Assembly: GCA_019116885.1 (NCBI GenBank)
Contig: DXAU01000030.1
Coordinates: forward strand, 124,001-188,000
DNA from: Candidatus Mediterraneibacter pullistercoris
GTDB taxonomy: Bacteria; Bacillota; Clostridia; Lachnospirales; Lachnospiraceae
Reading direction: 5' to 3'
Length of the DNA: 64,000 nucleotides
Of the stretch, positions 1 through 8,439 are shown piece after piece (position 1 is the first letter of the stretch; each line of letters opens with the position of its first letter). The notes beneath the pieces were generated by a model. That model was not told where the DNA came from and did not search any database. It saw only the letters and a list, made by a program, of their open reading frames with translations. The translations under genes were made by a program, and so were the position numbers.

Positions 1-360
1 GTTGTGCGCGATCGCAAGCGTCCCTTTCACATAATTTATCACAAGAGGCTGCGCGTTCTCCACTCTTGTACCGCCTGCCGTAGAATACCTGACGTGTCCT
101 ACGCCGAGATTGCCTCTCAGCTCAGACAGTGCCTCCTCGTCAAACACGTCGTTTACATGTCCGAGCCCTTTCTTAGAAAGGACCTTTCTCTTTCCGTTCG
201 TGTCCGTCACTGCTATGCCGCAGCTCTCCTGCCCTCTGTGCTGCAGCGCGAACAGACCGTAATAGATGGACGAAGCCACATCATGCCCGTCCATATCATA
301 TGCTCCAAAGACTCCACATTCCTCGCCAATGCCTGTGGAGACTCTGCTGTATTCTGACAT
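1..360 (-). CDS. purF: Amidophosphoribosyltransferase PurF, N-terminal part (runs off window)
   Basis: This is the first 120 codons of glutamine phosphoribosylpyrophosphate amidotransferase, the first committed step of purine synthesis (PRPP + Gln to phosphoribosylamine). The translation begins MSEYSRVSTGIGEECGVFG. The EECGVFG motif places the N-terminal nucleophile at Cys15, so a 14-residue propeptide must be removed, as in Bacillus-type PurF. Further class II glutamine amidotransferase motifs follow: LQHRGQES, then GVGHVRYST (glutamine binding). The start at 360 is fixed by AAGGAG eight bases upstream. The gene sits 44 nt downstream of a polar amino acid ABC transporter on the same strand and has no obvious terminator between, so co-transcription is possible. 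The C-terminal PRTase domain lies outside the window. Confidence 0.95.
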   Translation of the reverse strand, partial: MSEYSRVSTGIGEECGVFGAYDMDGHDVASSIYYGLFALQHRGQESCGIAVTDTNGKRKVLSKKGLGHVNDVFDEEALSELRGNLGVGHVRYSTAGGTRVENAQPLVINYVKGTLAIAHN

Positions 361-404
361 AAATCCCGCTCCTTGCTGTTCTGCTCCCCGCCGCCCAAAG
401 AGGA

Positions 405-1190
405 TCAGCCCTTTGTAAAGCGCGACAGGAACTGTCTCGTCCTTTCTTCTTTCGGGTTCCCGATTACTTCCCCTGGCGTGCCCTGTTCCAGTATGCAGCC
501 GTCATCCATAAAGATAACCTGGTTCGACACATCCCGGGCGAACGCCATCTCATGGGTAACGATAATCATGGTTGTCTCCTGATCTGCAAGTCCCTGGATG
601 ACTTTCAGCACTTCGCCTGTCAGTTCCGGATCAAGAGCCGACGTTGGTTCGTCAAAACAGAGGATATCCGGACGCAGGGCCAGCGCTCTGGCAATTGCCA
701 CTCTCTGACACTGTCCGCCCGAAAGCTGGTGAGGATAATTATTCATCCTGTCCGAGAGCCCCATCTGATCCAGCAGCTCTTTTGCTTCCCGCTCAATCTG
801 CTCGTTGATCTCTCTTTTCTTCGACTTGTAATCCGGACGTTCTTTCTCCAGAAGCTCTTTTGCAAGCATTACATTGTCAAGAGCCGTATACTGGGGGAAC
901 AGATTGAACGACTGGAACACCAGTCCAAAATGAAGCCGTCTTCTCCGTATCTCCGACTCCTGGGTTGTCACAGGATCACCTGAGTCAAACAGCATCTGTC
1001 CATTTACGCGGATCACCCCGCTGTCCGGGCGCTCCAGAAAGTTCAGGCACCGCAGCAGAGTCGTCTTACCGCTTCCCGACGAACCGATAATGGAAAGTAC
1101 GTTTCCCTTTTCCAGCGAAAAACTGATATCTCCCAGCACCTCCGTACGGTCGAATTTTTTACTCAAGTGTTCTACTTCAAGAATCGCCAT
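405..1190 (-). CDS. Polar amino acid ABC transporter, ATP-binding protein
   Basis: This is a 261-residue cytoplasmic ATPase of the polar amino acid uptake family (GlnQ/HisP type) that powers import by the permease encoded just upstream. Visible motifs are Walker A GSSGSGKT (residues 36-43), the Q-loop around VFQSFNLFPQ (91-100), signature LSGGQ (156-160), Walker B LCFDEP (177-182), D-loop SALD and the H-loop VTHEM. The start has AGGAGG at good spacing. It is the third gene of a binding protein-permease-ATPase operon and lies 12 nt after the permease. Glutamine is the likeliest substrate because purF follows, but this is inference; arginine, cystine or other polar amino acids are possible. Confidence 0.93.
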   Translation of the reverse strand: MAILEVEHLSKKFDRTEVLGDISFSLEKGNVLSIIGSSGSGKTTLLRCLNFLERPDSGVIRVNGQMLFDSGDPVTTQESEIRRRRLHFGLVFQSFNLFPQYTALDNVMLAKELLEKERPDYKSKKREINEQIEREAKELLDQMGLSDRMNNYPHQLSGGQCQRVAIARALALRPDILCFDEPTSALDPELTGEVLKVIQGLADQETTMIIVTHEMAFARDVSNQVIFMDDGCILEQGTPGEVIGNPKEERTRQFLSRFTKG

Positions 1191-1202
1191 TCTCTATCCC
1201 TC

Positions 1203-1904
1203 CTACCTGAAATAATCCAGTTTCTTTTCAAGACGTCCCAAAAGGACAGTCAGGATTCCGCTGAAAATCAGATAGTAGACAGCGGTAAAGAACAGGGGCC
1301 AGATCGCGCCGGCAATTCCCTGGGAGCCCTTCAGGAAAGACTGGCCTGCCCAGATGATCTCCTGAAGCGCAATGATTCGTGCAAGCGAAGTGTCCTTTAC
1401 AAGAGTGATAATCTCATTAGACATGGGCGGCACGATGCGCTTTATCATCTGAAGCAGCGTGATCTTGAAGAAGATCTGTCTTCTCGTCATGCCAAGGACC
1501 AGACCTGCTTCCTCCTGTCCCCTTGGCACACCCTGGATACCGCCCCGGTAAATCTCTGAGAAATAGCAGGCATAGTTAAAGATAAAGGCAAAAGACGCAG
1601 CCATAAATCTGCCGCTCTCACTCCCGCCCCATATATTATTGCCAAGAACAATGCCCGGGAAATAAAAAATAATCAGAAGCTGGATCATCAGGGGAGTTCC
1701 CCTGATGATCCATACAATGATCTTTGTGAAATAACTCAATGGCCTGAACCGGGACATCGAACCAAACGATATGATCAGTCCAAGCGGTATTGCCCCGAGC
1801 AGCGTCACGAAAAACAGTTTCAGCGTCTGAAGAAACCCTGTATTCAGTGCCTGGAAAACAATAGGAAACTGCTCTGCAATCTCTGAAAAATTTATAAACT
1901 CCAT
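1203..1904 (-). CDS. Polar amino acid ABC transporter, permease
   Basis: This 233-residue integral membrane protein belongs to the HisM/GlnP permease family. About five hydrophobic segments are visible. The conserved EAA loop, which contacts the ATPase, appears as GQEEAGLVLGMTRRQIFF followed by an I-L-L-Q-M-I-K-R-I-V-P-P segment. It forms the transmembrane pore of the importer encoded by its two neighbours, and only one permease gene is present, so a homodimer is expected. The gene begins 24 nt after the binding-protein gene, with AGAGG upstream of the ATG, and ends 12 nt before the ATPase gene. Confidence 0.93.
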   Translation of the reverse strand: MEFINFSEIAEQFPIVFQALNTGFLQTLKLFFVTLLGAIPLGLIISFGSMSRFRPLSYFTKIIVWIIRGTPLMIQLLIIFYFPGIVLGNNIWGGSESGRFMAASFAFIFNYACYFSEIYRGGIQGVPRGQEEAGLVLGMTRRQIFFKITLLQMIKRIVPPMSNEIITLVKDTSLARIIALQEIIWAGQSFLKGSQGIAGAIWPLFFTAVYYLIFSGILTVLLGRLEKKLDYFR

Positions 1905-1928
1905 GTTGCAACCTCTGTATCTTTTTAT

Positions 1929-2726
1929 CTACTGTTCGATCAGCGCCGCCTGCACCCCGTAGGTCTCTGCATGCTCCTGCATCGTGCCGTCCTCGTAACA
2001 CTGCGCAAAAAATGTGTTAAGTTCCTCCGCGAGATCTGAACCTTTGCGGAATCCCACGCCGTATTCCTCGCTGTTCAGGCTCACTGTGTAAGTAAGATCG
2101 GCGTAACCGGTTCCCTCACCGATCATAGCAGCCGCCATGAGCAGATCGATCACCGCTGCATCCGAAGTGCCGGCATCCACTTCCATAAGAGCGTCAGCCT
2201 GCGCTGTCACCGGAGTATAGTCAAGCCCCAATGCGCTGACTTCCTCTTCTCCCGCGCTGCCTGCCTCAACTGCGAAACTCAGATCAGACAGACTGTCCGT
2301 ATCCTGATACTGGTCTGCCGCATCGGTGGGTACTACAACCACCTGCGCATTCTGCAGATATGCGTCCGTACACTCCATGGAACTTGTCACTTCCTCAGTC
2401 AGCGTCATCCCATTCCACACGCAGTCGATTGTATTGCTGTCAAGCTCGAGAATTTTATTGTCCCAGTCGATCTCCACAAACTCCACTTCAACGCCGAGAC
2501 TCTCACCGAAAGCTCTTGCCATATCTGCATCAAAGCCGATCCATTCACCGCTCTCATCCTGGTAATCCATCGGCTCAAAATTTGTGATTCCCACAACAAG
2601 CGTTCCTTTCTCCTTGACATATTCCATGTCGCTCTGCTGATCCGTATCCGAACCCGAACCGCAGCCTGCCAGCAGAGAGACAGCCATTCCCGCACAGAGC
2701 AGCACACTTAAAACTTTTTTCTTCAT
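1929..2726 (-). CDS. Polar amino acid ABC transporter, substrate-binding lipoprotein
   Basis: This is a 265-residue family 3 solute-binding protein anchored to the outer face of the membrane. It begins with a lipoprotein signal peptide MKKKVLSVLLCAG and a lipobox LLAGC with the lipidated Cys at residue 22. The family signature IGFDADMARAFG follows, with a periplasmic-binding fold to the C-terminus. I take the start at 2726 because GGAGGT lies four bases upstream and the protein then opens directly with the signal peptide; the frame is open for 16 more codons upstream. It is the first gene of the importer operon and has its own strong promoter at 2808-2836. Substrate is inferred only from the family and from the neighbouring purF. 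Confidence 0.93.
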   Translation of the reverse strand: MKKKVLSVLLCAGMAVSLLAGCGSGSDTDQQSDMEYVKEKGTLVVGITNFEPMDYQDESGEWIGFDADMARAFGESLGVEVEFVEIDWDNKILELDSNTIDCVWNGMTLTEEVTSSMECTDAYLQNAQVVVVPTDAADQYQDTDSLSDLSFAVEAGSAGEEEVSALGLDYTPVTAQADALMEVDAGTSDAAVIDLLMAAAMIGEGTGYADLTYTVSLNSEEYGVGFRKGSDLAEELNTFFAQCYEDGTMQEHAETYGVQAALIEQ

Positions 2727-2807
2727 AATTACCTCCATCGCCGGATATCCGGTTTCACTTTTTTTCTCTACCAATGAGTCACTGTACCACGGTAAAGTTA
2801 CGGTAGT

Positions 2808-2836
2808 ATTCTATCACACGGATATCTCTCTGTCAA
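2808..2836 (-). promoter_or_regulatory. Sigma-A-type promoter of the amino acid importer operon
   Basis: On the minus strand TTGACA (2836-2831), a 17-base spacer, then TAGAAT (2813-2808). It fires into the binding-protein gene about 80 nt away, leaving a leader that holds the palindrome CCGGATATCCGG near 2740-2755. It lies directly after the stop codon of the unknown TPR-like gene. Confidence 0.75.
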
Positions 2837-2851
2837 ACAGAAAAGAGGCCC

Positions 2852-3619
2852 TCACGAATGACTGCGCCTGTGCTGGCGTTTCCACTGTTCAAGGTATTCC
2901 GGATCCGTCTCATCCGGCAGATGTTTCCGGATCTCATCAATCTCATGGCGCATCTGGGCATTCACTTCCATAAACTCGTCCTGTTTCGTGATCAGGATAT
3001 GATATTCCTCAAGGGACATATATTTGTAAGACGCATAGAGATACGGTTTGATAAACGTCTTGTCCTGGCAGATCTGATAGGCCCTGTCATACATGCGCGC
3101 GGACTCCTGATACAGGAAGAGCCTCCCGTAGGCAGCTCCAAGTCCCGCGTAGATCCTGCCGTAGAACTTCTCATCCACTGTCTCGTCTTTCTCCTCGTTC
3201 AGGATCGCCTGATACACGATGATGGCCTCTTCTACTTCGCCGCTCTCCAGAAGATTGTCTCCTTTAAATTTCTGACGCTCGATGTCTTTCTGGTTCTTCA
3301 GGTGCTCGAGCACATTCTGGATACGGATCATCTCAGGTTCGCGGTATATCTTCGATGTCTTGAGAATGGTCAGGACGAATTTCTCCACGGATCCCCTCAG
3401 TCTCAGCACATCCCGGAGATCAGAAGCCAGCCCCTCCATCCCCAGTTCCTCGCCAATCCAGCTGCAGAGTTGTTCGTTCATGATCGTATAATCGATCAGA
3501 TAGAGATTGTTGCACAGATAGTAGCACAGCTCCTCGATCGTAAATATACGGCAGTGTATGCGGGTAATCTCATAAGGCTGTGCCGCATGTCTGTCATGAC
3601 AAAGAATTAAACTTCCCAT
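2852..3619 (-). CDS. Uncharacterised TPR-like helical repeat protein, third gene of unknown operon
   Basis: I do not recognise a named function for this 255-residue soluble protein. It has no signal peptide or membrane segment. The N-terminal half is mixed. From about residue 105 it turns into charged helices with a TPR-like arrangement: a helix GDNLLESGEVEEAIIVYQAI, then YAGLGAAYGRLFLYQESARM and YDRAYQICQDKTFIKPYLYA. The last 30 residues are a charged tail. The start has TAGGAGG and overlaps the end of the upstream Hsp70-like gene by 26 nt, so the two are translationally linked. In this context it looks like a TPR-type partner of the degenerate Hsp70/actin-fold protein. That role is inference from fold and position only. 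Confidence 0.8.
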   Translation of the reverse strand: MGSLILCHDRHAAQPYEITRIHCRIFTIEELCYYLCNNLYLIDYTIMNEQLCSWIGEELGMEGLASDLRDVLRLRGSVEKFVLTILKTSKIYREPEMIRIQNVLEHLKNQKDIERQKFKGDNLLESGEVEEAIIVYQAILNEEKDETVDEKFYGRIYAGLGAAYGRLFLYQESARMYDRAYQICQDKTFIKPYLYASYKYMSLEEYHILITKQDEFMEVNAQMRHEIDEIRKHLPDETDPEYLEQWKRQHRRSHS

Positions 3620-4877
3620 CGTTGCCTCCTAAATGTATCGTCTTCTCAGCATAAAAATCTGTCACCGGGAAGAAATCGCCAAATCCGGCGTCACGAACCG
3701 TTATCCTGCAGGTCTTCTCGTCAAGGAACAAAGTCTCGATCTGCAGTCTCATGGAATATTCCGTCCGCTTCACAAGTTTGTCGAGCGGTATCTTTTCTGT
3801 TTTCACGTCTCCCTGGATCAATGATTCAATATGGAACTCTATCTCGTCAACATCCTCGCAGAGCACTTCCCACTGATTGTTAGACTCATACCAGTGAGCT
3901 CCCCAGGAAACAATCGGGTACCACATCTCCTGCCCCTCCACACGCATGTTCACAGTGATCTGGTCCGTCAGCTTGTCTTCTGAGAGATACACCGGGTTCT
4001 CGATATGCGTGAAAAGTTTCCGGTAAGCGGTGTAACATGCCCCCTTGCTGTACAGATTGTTGCCAATGAACGCACGGCGTCCGTTGCACAGAACGCGCAG
4101 CGCCTTTGGATACCAGTTGTTCTCAAACCCCTCTCCGGTCAGAAACACCGAAGATACAATACGCTTGTCAAACACGCTCTCTATGAATCTGCAGAACATA
4201 GCGTCAGCCTCTTTCGCTTTATCCTCATTGAGTACAGGATAGACCATCGCCAGCTCTTTCATATGTGCGCTCGCCACCTCGTCCACTGTCACGAACGTCG
4301 TCTTTCCGCCGCCAAGCCCGGGACGGAGCCGGCGCAGCATATACGCCTTGATCTCGTTCCTGTCGCAGCAGAAAAGGGCTGCGTCATACTGCCACAGTTC
4401 CTTCGGCTGATAAAAAAGATAGTTGCAGAAACTTTCTTTGTAATCCTGAATAAAAATATGTCTCTTGTCAATATTCATCCGCACGGCAATCCCCCGCAGC
4501 AGCTGTGCGAGTTCCTCGGTCAGAGCCGGGACCGTGAACACGATGCCTTCGATCTCAGGGAAAGGCTGCAGCGTCATCTGGATGAACTGGGACAAAAGCC
4601 AGACCGCATCGTAGGTCTCTTCGCCAAATTCGATCTGTGCGCCTTTGAGGCTCTTGCTCAGAAGCCTTGTGACAGTAAAACCTTCTTTTATAGAGACAAG
4701 GCGTTTGGCTTCTTTGCCGTAAGCCCATGTATCGCGCAGCTTTCCGATGATGAGCGGGATCTGGTAATTATCCGCATCTACTTCAAGTGTGTCCGGCTCC
4801 AGCTCCTGCTCGTTATAAAAACTGATCTGGCACATTTTCTCATTTATTTCATATCCAATGATACTGCCCTGTCCCAT
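3594..4877 (-). CDS. Degenerate Hsp70/actin-fold (ASKHA) protein, second gene of unknown operon
   Basis: This 427-residue protein has no assigned function; I believe it matches a family catalogued as DUF5716, from memory and unchecked. Several segments fall in the order of an Hsp70 nucleotide-binding domain: IIGYEINEKMCQIS (6-19, cf. IIGIDLGTTNS), YGKEAKR (53-59, cf. GQPAKR), GIVFTVPALTEE (111-122, cf. VITVPAYF), SSVFLTGEGFENN (242-254, cf. VVLVGGSSRIP) and NNLYSKGACYTAY (273-285, cf. the AIGAAIQ helix). The phosphate loops are eroded: the first Asp is Glu10, and the second loop reads LFCCDRNEIK without glycines. ATP hydrolysis is therefore doubtful. It begins 16 nt after the 1100-residue gene, with AAGGAGG at long (11 nt) spacing. 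Confidence 0.82.
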   Translation of the reverse strand: MGQGSIIGYEINEKMCQISFYNEQELEPDTLEVDADNYQIPLIIGKLRDTWAYGKEAKRLVSIKEGFTVTRLLSKSLKGAQIEFGEETYDAVWLLSQFIQMTLQPFPEIEGIVFTVPALTEELAQLLRGIAVRMNIDKRHIFIQDYKESFCNYLFYQPKELWQYDAALFCCDRNEIKAYMLRRLRPGLGGGKTTFVTVDEVASAHMKELAMVYPVLNEDKAKEADAMFCRFIESVFDKRIVSSVFLTGEGFENNWYPKALRVLCNGRRAFIGNNLYSKGACYTAYRKLFTHIENPVYLSEDKLTDQITVNMRVEGQEMWYPIVSWGAHWYESNNQWEVLCEDVDEIEFHIESLIQGDVKTEKIPLDKLVKRTEYSMRLQIETLFLDEKTCRITVRDAGFGDFFPVTDFYAEKTIHLGGNDGKFNSLS

Positions 4878-4893
4878 TTAAAAGACAACCTCC

Positions 4894-7800
4894 TTATTCC
4901 TGTACGAAAATGCGGGCAGCGACCTCACTCTCAAGCGCAAACGCCTGCATCTTCTTTTTCCGCTCTTTCTCACTGCTCTCTGTCAGTATATCGTTCAGAC
5001 GGCCATATCTCCCCTGCTCTCCGGGACTTACTTCCCGCATGCACGTCTCTTTGTCACTGCGGTAGGAATTGCCGTCTATCGTCTCCTTAAAGTAATATTT
5101 CAGTTTCTCTTTCGCAAACAGTACAAACTTCTTCACATAGAGATTTTCATACATCGGCGTGAGGACCTCTGTCGAGTAATCCGCCTGTTCGCGGCCGCCT
5201 TTCTCGAGCTGGTAGTAGAGCATGACCCGGCTCCCTTTCTGGCCTTTATACTCGATCAGAGTCTTGTCCCAGAGCTGAAGCTCGATCAGCCATTCTTTCT
5301 CATAAGAGAGAAAGAATGGGAAATAAATCTGCCTGCCGCACAGTTCCTGCAAAAATTTCTTCAAAGTTCTGCGGACCTGGGAATTGTACTCTCTGGCAGA
5401 ATAATATTTGAGCACGGCAATCTTGCAGATGTCGCTCATATCCTCTCCTTTTTCGTACTCCCGGCAGATAATATCGATGACGCTGCGCCCGATCTTGCGT
5501 TCCTCCACGACGTATTCTCTGGACACGTAGGTCAGGTACGCCTGCTGCAGGCGGAAATACGCCCCTTCCGCATAGTACTGCTCAAATATCTGCGCCTCCT
5601 GGAAGAGTTCCTCTGAGAACAGCATCTGCGTCAGGATACGCTCCGCGAGCTTATGTGTATGAACCTCATAATCACGTGCCTCTCTCCAGAGCATTTTCAT
5701 ATCAGACGTTGCGCCGCAGTAATAATTGGCAAGATACGTCAGTATCACTTTATCGTACTGCTGCTTTTTGAACAGTTCAAAGCACACATAGGTAAGGAAA
5801 TCGTCATTCTCATAATTGTTCTCCCGAATCGTCCTGCTGCACAGTCCGAAGATCTCTGACTCCGCGTAATTCTCAAGCCCGTTTTCCCGCACTGTTTCCA
5901 GAGTAAGTTCCTGCTTCTGCTCCTCCGCCCTGTTCCGCCTGAGCCCGTTTATGTATTTCCTGCACATATCCATATAACGCAGCTCATAGAAGAGCCTCTT
6001 GCTCTCATAAGGAATTGAATCCGTATAATGCCTGCCGTCCTTTGCCTCCCATACGAGCCTGTCCGTCTTGGAATAGAGGAACACCCTGGCGCCATTGTCC
6101 GTATAAGGGGCTTTCTGAGTGATCGTACCATCGTCAGCGATCACATGGATATATTTCATATTCGGAACTTTCGTCGTGATCCAGTATGCATGGCACACAT
6201 CGTACAGCGCCTTTACGCGGTCCGGATTCATGGAAGACTCCACGACAAATCTCTTATATATAATCCTGAGCTGCTCGTCTACATTTCTCCGGTCGAGCTG
6301 ATTCCATGCAAAAGCCTCCATCTCATCTCTGTAATGGGCATAAATCTCGCTGGATTCATCTTCATAAGTAATCAGGTTGGCATACAAAAATGCACACTTA
6401 TGGTAGTCAAGACTGTTTCCGTGCATAAAATAAAGATAGACAGACCTTGGCAGCGCTTTGTGGAATCTCTCCGGCATGACGGAGGCCATATAATATTCAT
6501 AGAGCTGCGCGATCTTAAGCTCATTTTCCACAGCCTTTTCAAACCATTTAAAATAGCAGCTGTCCATGCAGTTTCCCTTGATCAGAAGCGTGCAGACTGC
6601 GGTCAGGATCATGGATTCATGATACATGTCATATGCCCGCACAAGCACATCAAAAAGATGAACGTCAAAGACTTTCATCTGACTTGCCAGATTCGCGGTA
6701 TATAACGCCAGTTCTCTTGTCATGAGTTTATATTTCACGGCAAACAAAAGGACCTGCACCTCAAACCCGCCGAGCTTCTTAAGGGAAGAACTTCTGTCCC
6801 GGAAACACCGGAAAGCCTGAAGATAAAACCAGATGCTGTGCGACCGCCCTTCCTGAAACTGGTTTTCCAGAGCCCTCAGCCTCTCACTGTATATCTTGTA
6901 TTCAGAATCCACCTCAACGAGCATGCAGAGTATCTTCCAACTGTCCGGATGTTTCATAAAGGTACGAGAAAGTTCTTCAGCCACTTTTCTCTGGCCGATC
7001 GTATCATTTGAGAGAAGCGTTGTCAGATACAGATAGTAAGCGCTCATCTCTACGTCTTTTCCGATGGCAAACCGGTTGTAATTATAGGATTCCAGCAGCC
7101 ATTTCGCATCATCCATCCGGCCGCCGATCAGACAGATATGTGCGTGGACAAGGAGATACGCCTCGTTCTTTTCATCCATCTCCCGAAGATGGCTGATTCT
7201 GCGGATTGCTTCTGTCACCCACTCATCAAGCTGCATCCTGCCGCTCTCATATTTCAGATAATTGCGCAGTATTCCGGCGAACTCTCTGTCGTTCGCCCTG
7301 CGGTCCTCATCCCTGTCAACGTCTTTCTCGACAACAATCTCATATGCCAGCGTCTCATAAGGAGACACCAGAATGATCCGCCCGTAGTTGCTTCCTTTAT
7401 GAAGTCTCTCCGTATCCAGGAAGTATTCAAGCCGGCAGGAGTTTCCGATAAACTCCTCCGTGGTAATCCTCGTGTGGTCGACCTTCAGGAAATCTCCCTC
7501 TGTCTTCACGTCGATCTCCAGATATCCCCACGTATTCTTCTTGATTGTAAACGTTTCCTTGCGCGGCTCGTTCAGTGACATGAACGCGCGGCTCTCCTCC
7601 TCAAGAGTCAGGAATATCTTTTCTTTCTGTTTGCAGCCGACAAGAAATTCCTCCAGAGCCTGCTGGTCCAGTTCCCAGCGGCGCATATTATCATAGAGCG
7701 CCTGTATCCTCTTGTCTTCATATTTTAATATCTCGTAGAAATCTCTGGAACGGAACAGTTTGACCGCCTCGGCCGAATCTCTGAAAGAGAGCTTCTTGAA

Positions 7801-8196
7801 ATCGTCCAGACTCTGGACTTTCCCGTACCTGGTCATCACATAAGGTTTCTCGATGATCGCTGTAAACGCCACATCGTACTCTCCGCCGTTGCAGACAATC
7901 GTAAACTTCCCGTGCTCTACGTGTCCCGGCACCAGCCCGGTGCCGTCATATGTATAATAGATGTTGACCGGATTGGCATCAAATCCCTGTTCATCGCATT
8001 GTACCCGATATGAAGAGGGATATACCAGTCCCCGGATCGTCCCTTCTCCCTGATTCTGGAGTGAGAAACTCCCCCTGTATTTTTCCCCCTCACCCACTCG
8101 CATAATGATGCACGTCTCCGGAAAGATGATCTCCGGCTGTGAAATATGGAAATCGCCCTTGGCAAATCGTTTGATTTTTGTCTTCAAATCAGTCAC
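4894..8196 (-). CDS. Uncharacterised 1100-residue repeat protein, first gene of unknown operon
   Basis: A very large soluble protein without signal peptide or membrane spans; I recall a Lachnospiraceae family named DUF5717 of this size but cannot confirm it. The N-terminus (about 20-130) reads as a beta-sandwich, with IIFPETCIIMRVGEGEKYRG and strand-like stretches. A second beta module lies near 210-295 (ETFTIKKNTWGYLEIDVKTE onward). From about 330 to the end it is almost all helical with aromatic pairs such as YYLYLTTL and YFKWFEK, resembling tetratricopeptide or other alpha-solenoid repeats. The start is a GTG preceded by a weak GAG-rich site. An extended -10 promoter lies at 8246-8275. It leads the operon with the Hsp70-like and TPR-like genes, so a scaffold role is plausible but unproven. 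Confidence 0.8.
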   Translation of the reverse strand: MTDLKTKIKRFAKGDFHISQPEIIFPETCIIMRVGEGEKYRGSFSLQNQGEGTIRGLVYPSSYRVQCDEQGFDANPVNIYYTYDGTGLVPGHVEHGKFTIVCNGGEYDVAFTAIIEKPYVMTRYGKVQSLDDFKKLSFRDSAEAVKLFRSRDFYEILKYEDKRIQALYDNMRRWELDQQALEEFLVGCKQKEKIFLTLEEESRAFMSLNEPRKETFTIKKNTWGYLEIDVKTEGDFLKVDHTRITTEEFIGNSCRLEYFLDTERLHKGSNYGRIILVSPYETLAYEIVVEKDVDRDEDRRANDREFAGILRNYLKYESGRMQLDEWVTEAIRRISHLREMDEKNEAYLLVHAHICLIGGRMDDAKWLLESYNYNRFAIGKDVEMSAYYLYLTTLLSNDTIGQRKVAEELSRTFMKHPDSWKILCMLVEVDSEYKIYSERLRALENQFQEGRSHSIWFYLQAFRCFRDRSSSLKKLGGFEVQVLLFAVKYKLMTRELALYTANLASQMKVFDVHLFDVLVRAYDMYHESMILTAVCTLLIKGNCMDSCYFKWFEKAVENELKIAQLYEYYMASVMPERFHKALPRSVYLYFMHGNSLDYHKCAFLYANLITYEDESSEIYAHYRDEMEAFAWNQLDRRNVDEQLRIIYKRFVVESSMNPDRVKALYDVCHAYWITTKVPNMKYIHVIADDGTITQKAPYTDNGARVFLYSKTDRLVWEAKDGRHYTDSIPYESKRLFYELRYMDMCRKYINGLRRNRAEEQKQELTLETVRENGLENYAESEIFGLCSRTIRENNYENDDFLTYVCFELFKKQQYDKVILTYLANYYCGATSDMKMLWREARDYEVHTHKLAERILTQMLFSEELFQEAQIFEQYYAEGAYFRLQQAYLTYVSREYVVEERKIGRSVIDIICREYEKGEDMSDICKIAVLKYYSAREYNSQVRRTLKKFLQELCGRQIYFPFFLSYEKEWLIELQLWDKTLIEYKGQKGSRVMLYYQLEKGGREQADYSTEVLTPMYENLYVKKFVLFAKEKLKYYFKETIDGNSYRSDKETCMREVSPGEQGRYGRLNDILTESSEKERKKKMQAFALESEVAARIFVQE

Positions 8197-8245
8197 CTAC
8201 TCACAATTCTTCTTCTGCCCGGAAGGCAAAAGTCCGCTACTTTGA

Positions 8246-8275
8246 ATTATAGCATTGTTGTATGGTAACATGCAA
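8246..8275 (-). promoter_or_regulatory. Promoter of the unknown three-gene operon
   Basis: On the minus strand TTGCAT (8275-8270), an 18-base spacer ending TGC, then TATAAT (8251-8246). The TGC just before the hexamer makes it an extended -10. It reads into the GTG start at 8196 and is divergent from the PadR promoter about 90 bases away. Confidence 0.65.
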
Positions 8276-8350
8276 TGGCGGATTCAAAGAATTTCGCCAT
8301 AAATGTATACATGTATTCACTTGTAGATTTCTAAAGATTTCCAAAAGATT

Positions 8351-8411
8351 ATATATATGTGTTGATTTTATATATTATACTATATATAATATAAATAAAT
8401 TACATATATAT
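8351..8411 (+). promoter_or_regulatory. padR-operon promoter with overlapping dyads (probable PadR operator)
   Basis: TTGATT (8362-8367), a 17-base spacer and a perfect TATAAT (8385-8390) form a strong promoter. A 9-bp inverted repeat, tatattata (8371-8379) and tataatata (8385-8393), covers the spacer and the -10 box. A second 10-bp inverted repeat, atatatatgt (8351-8360) and acatatatat (8402-8411), brackets the promoter. PadR proteins commonly autorepress by binding such dyads with ATGT/ACAT half-sites, so this is the likely operator. Upstream lies a further perfect palindrome ATGTATACAT (8303-8312). Confidence 0.7.
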
Positions 8412-8439
8412 TTATTTTATAAAAGAAAGGAGTTAAGCT

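Noticed and set aside
4005..5090. 361-codon plus-strand open frame
   Set aside because: It is antisense to the Hsp70-like gene and runs into the 1100-residue gene; its composition is typical of a shadow frame.
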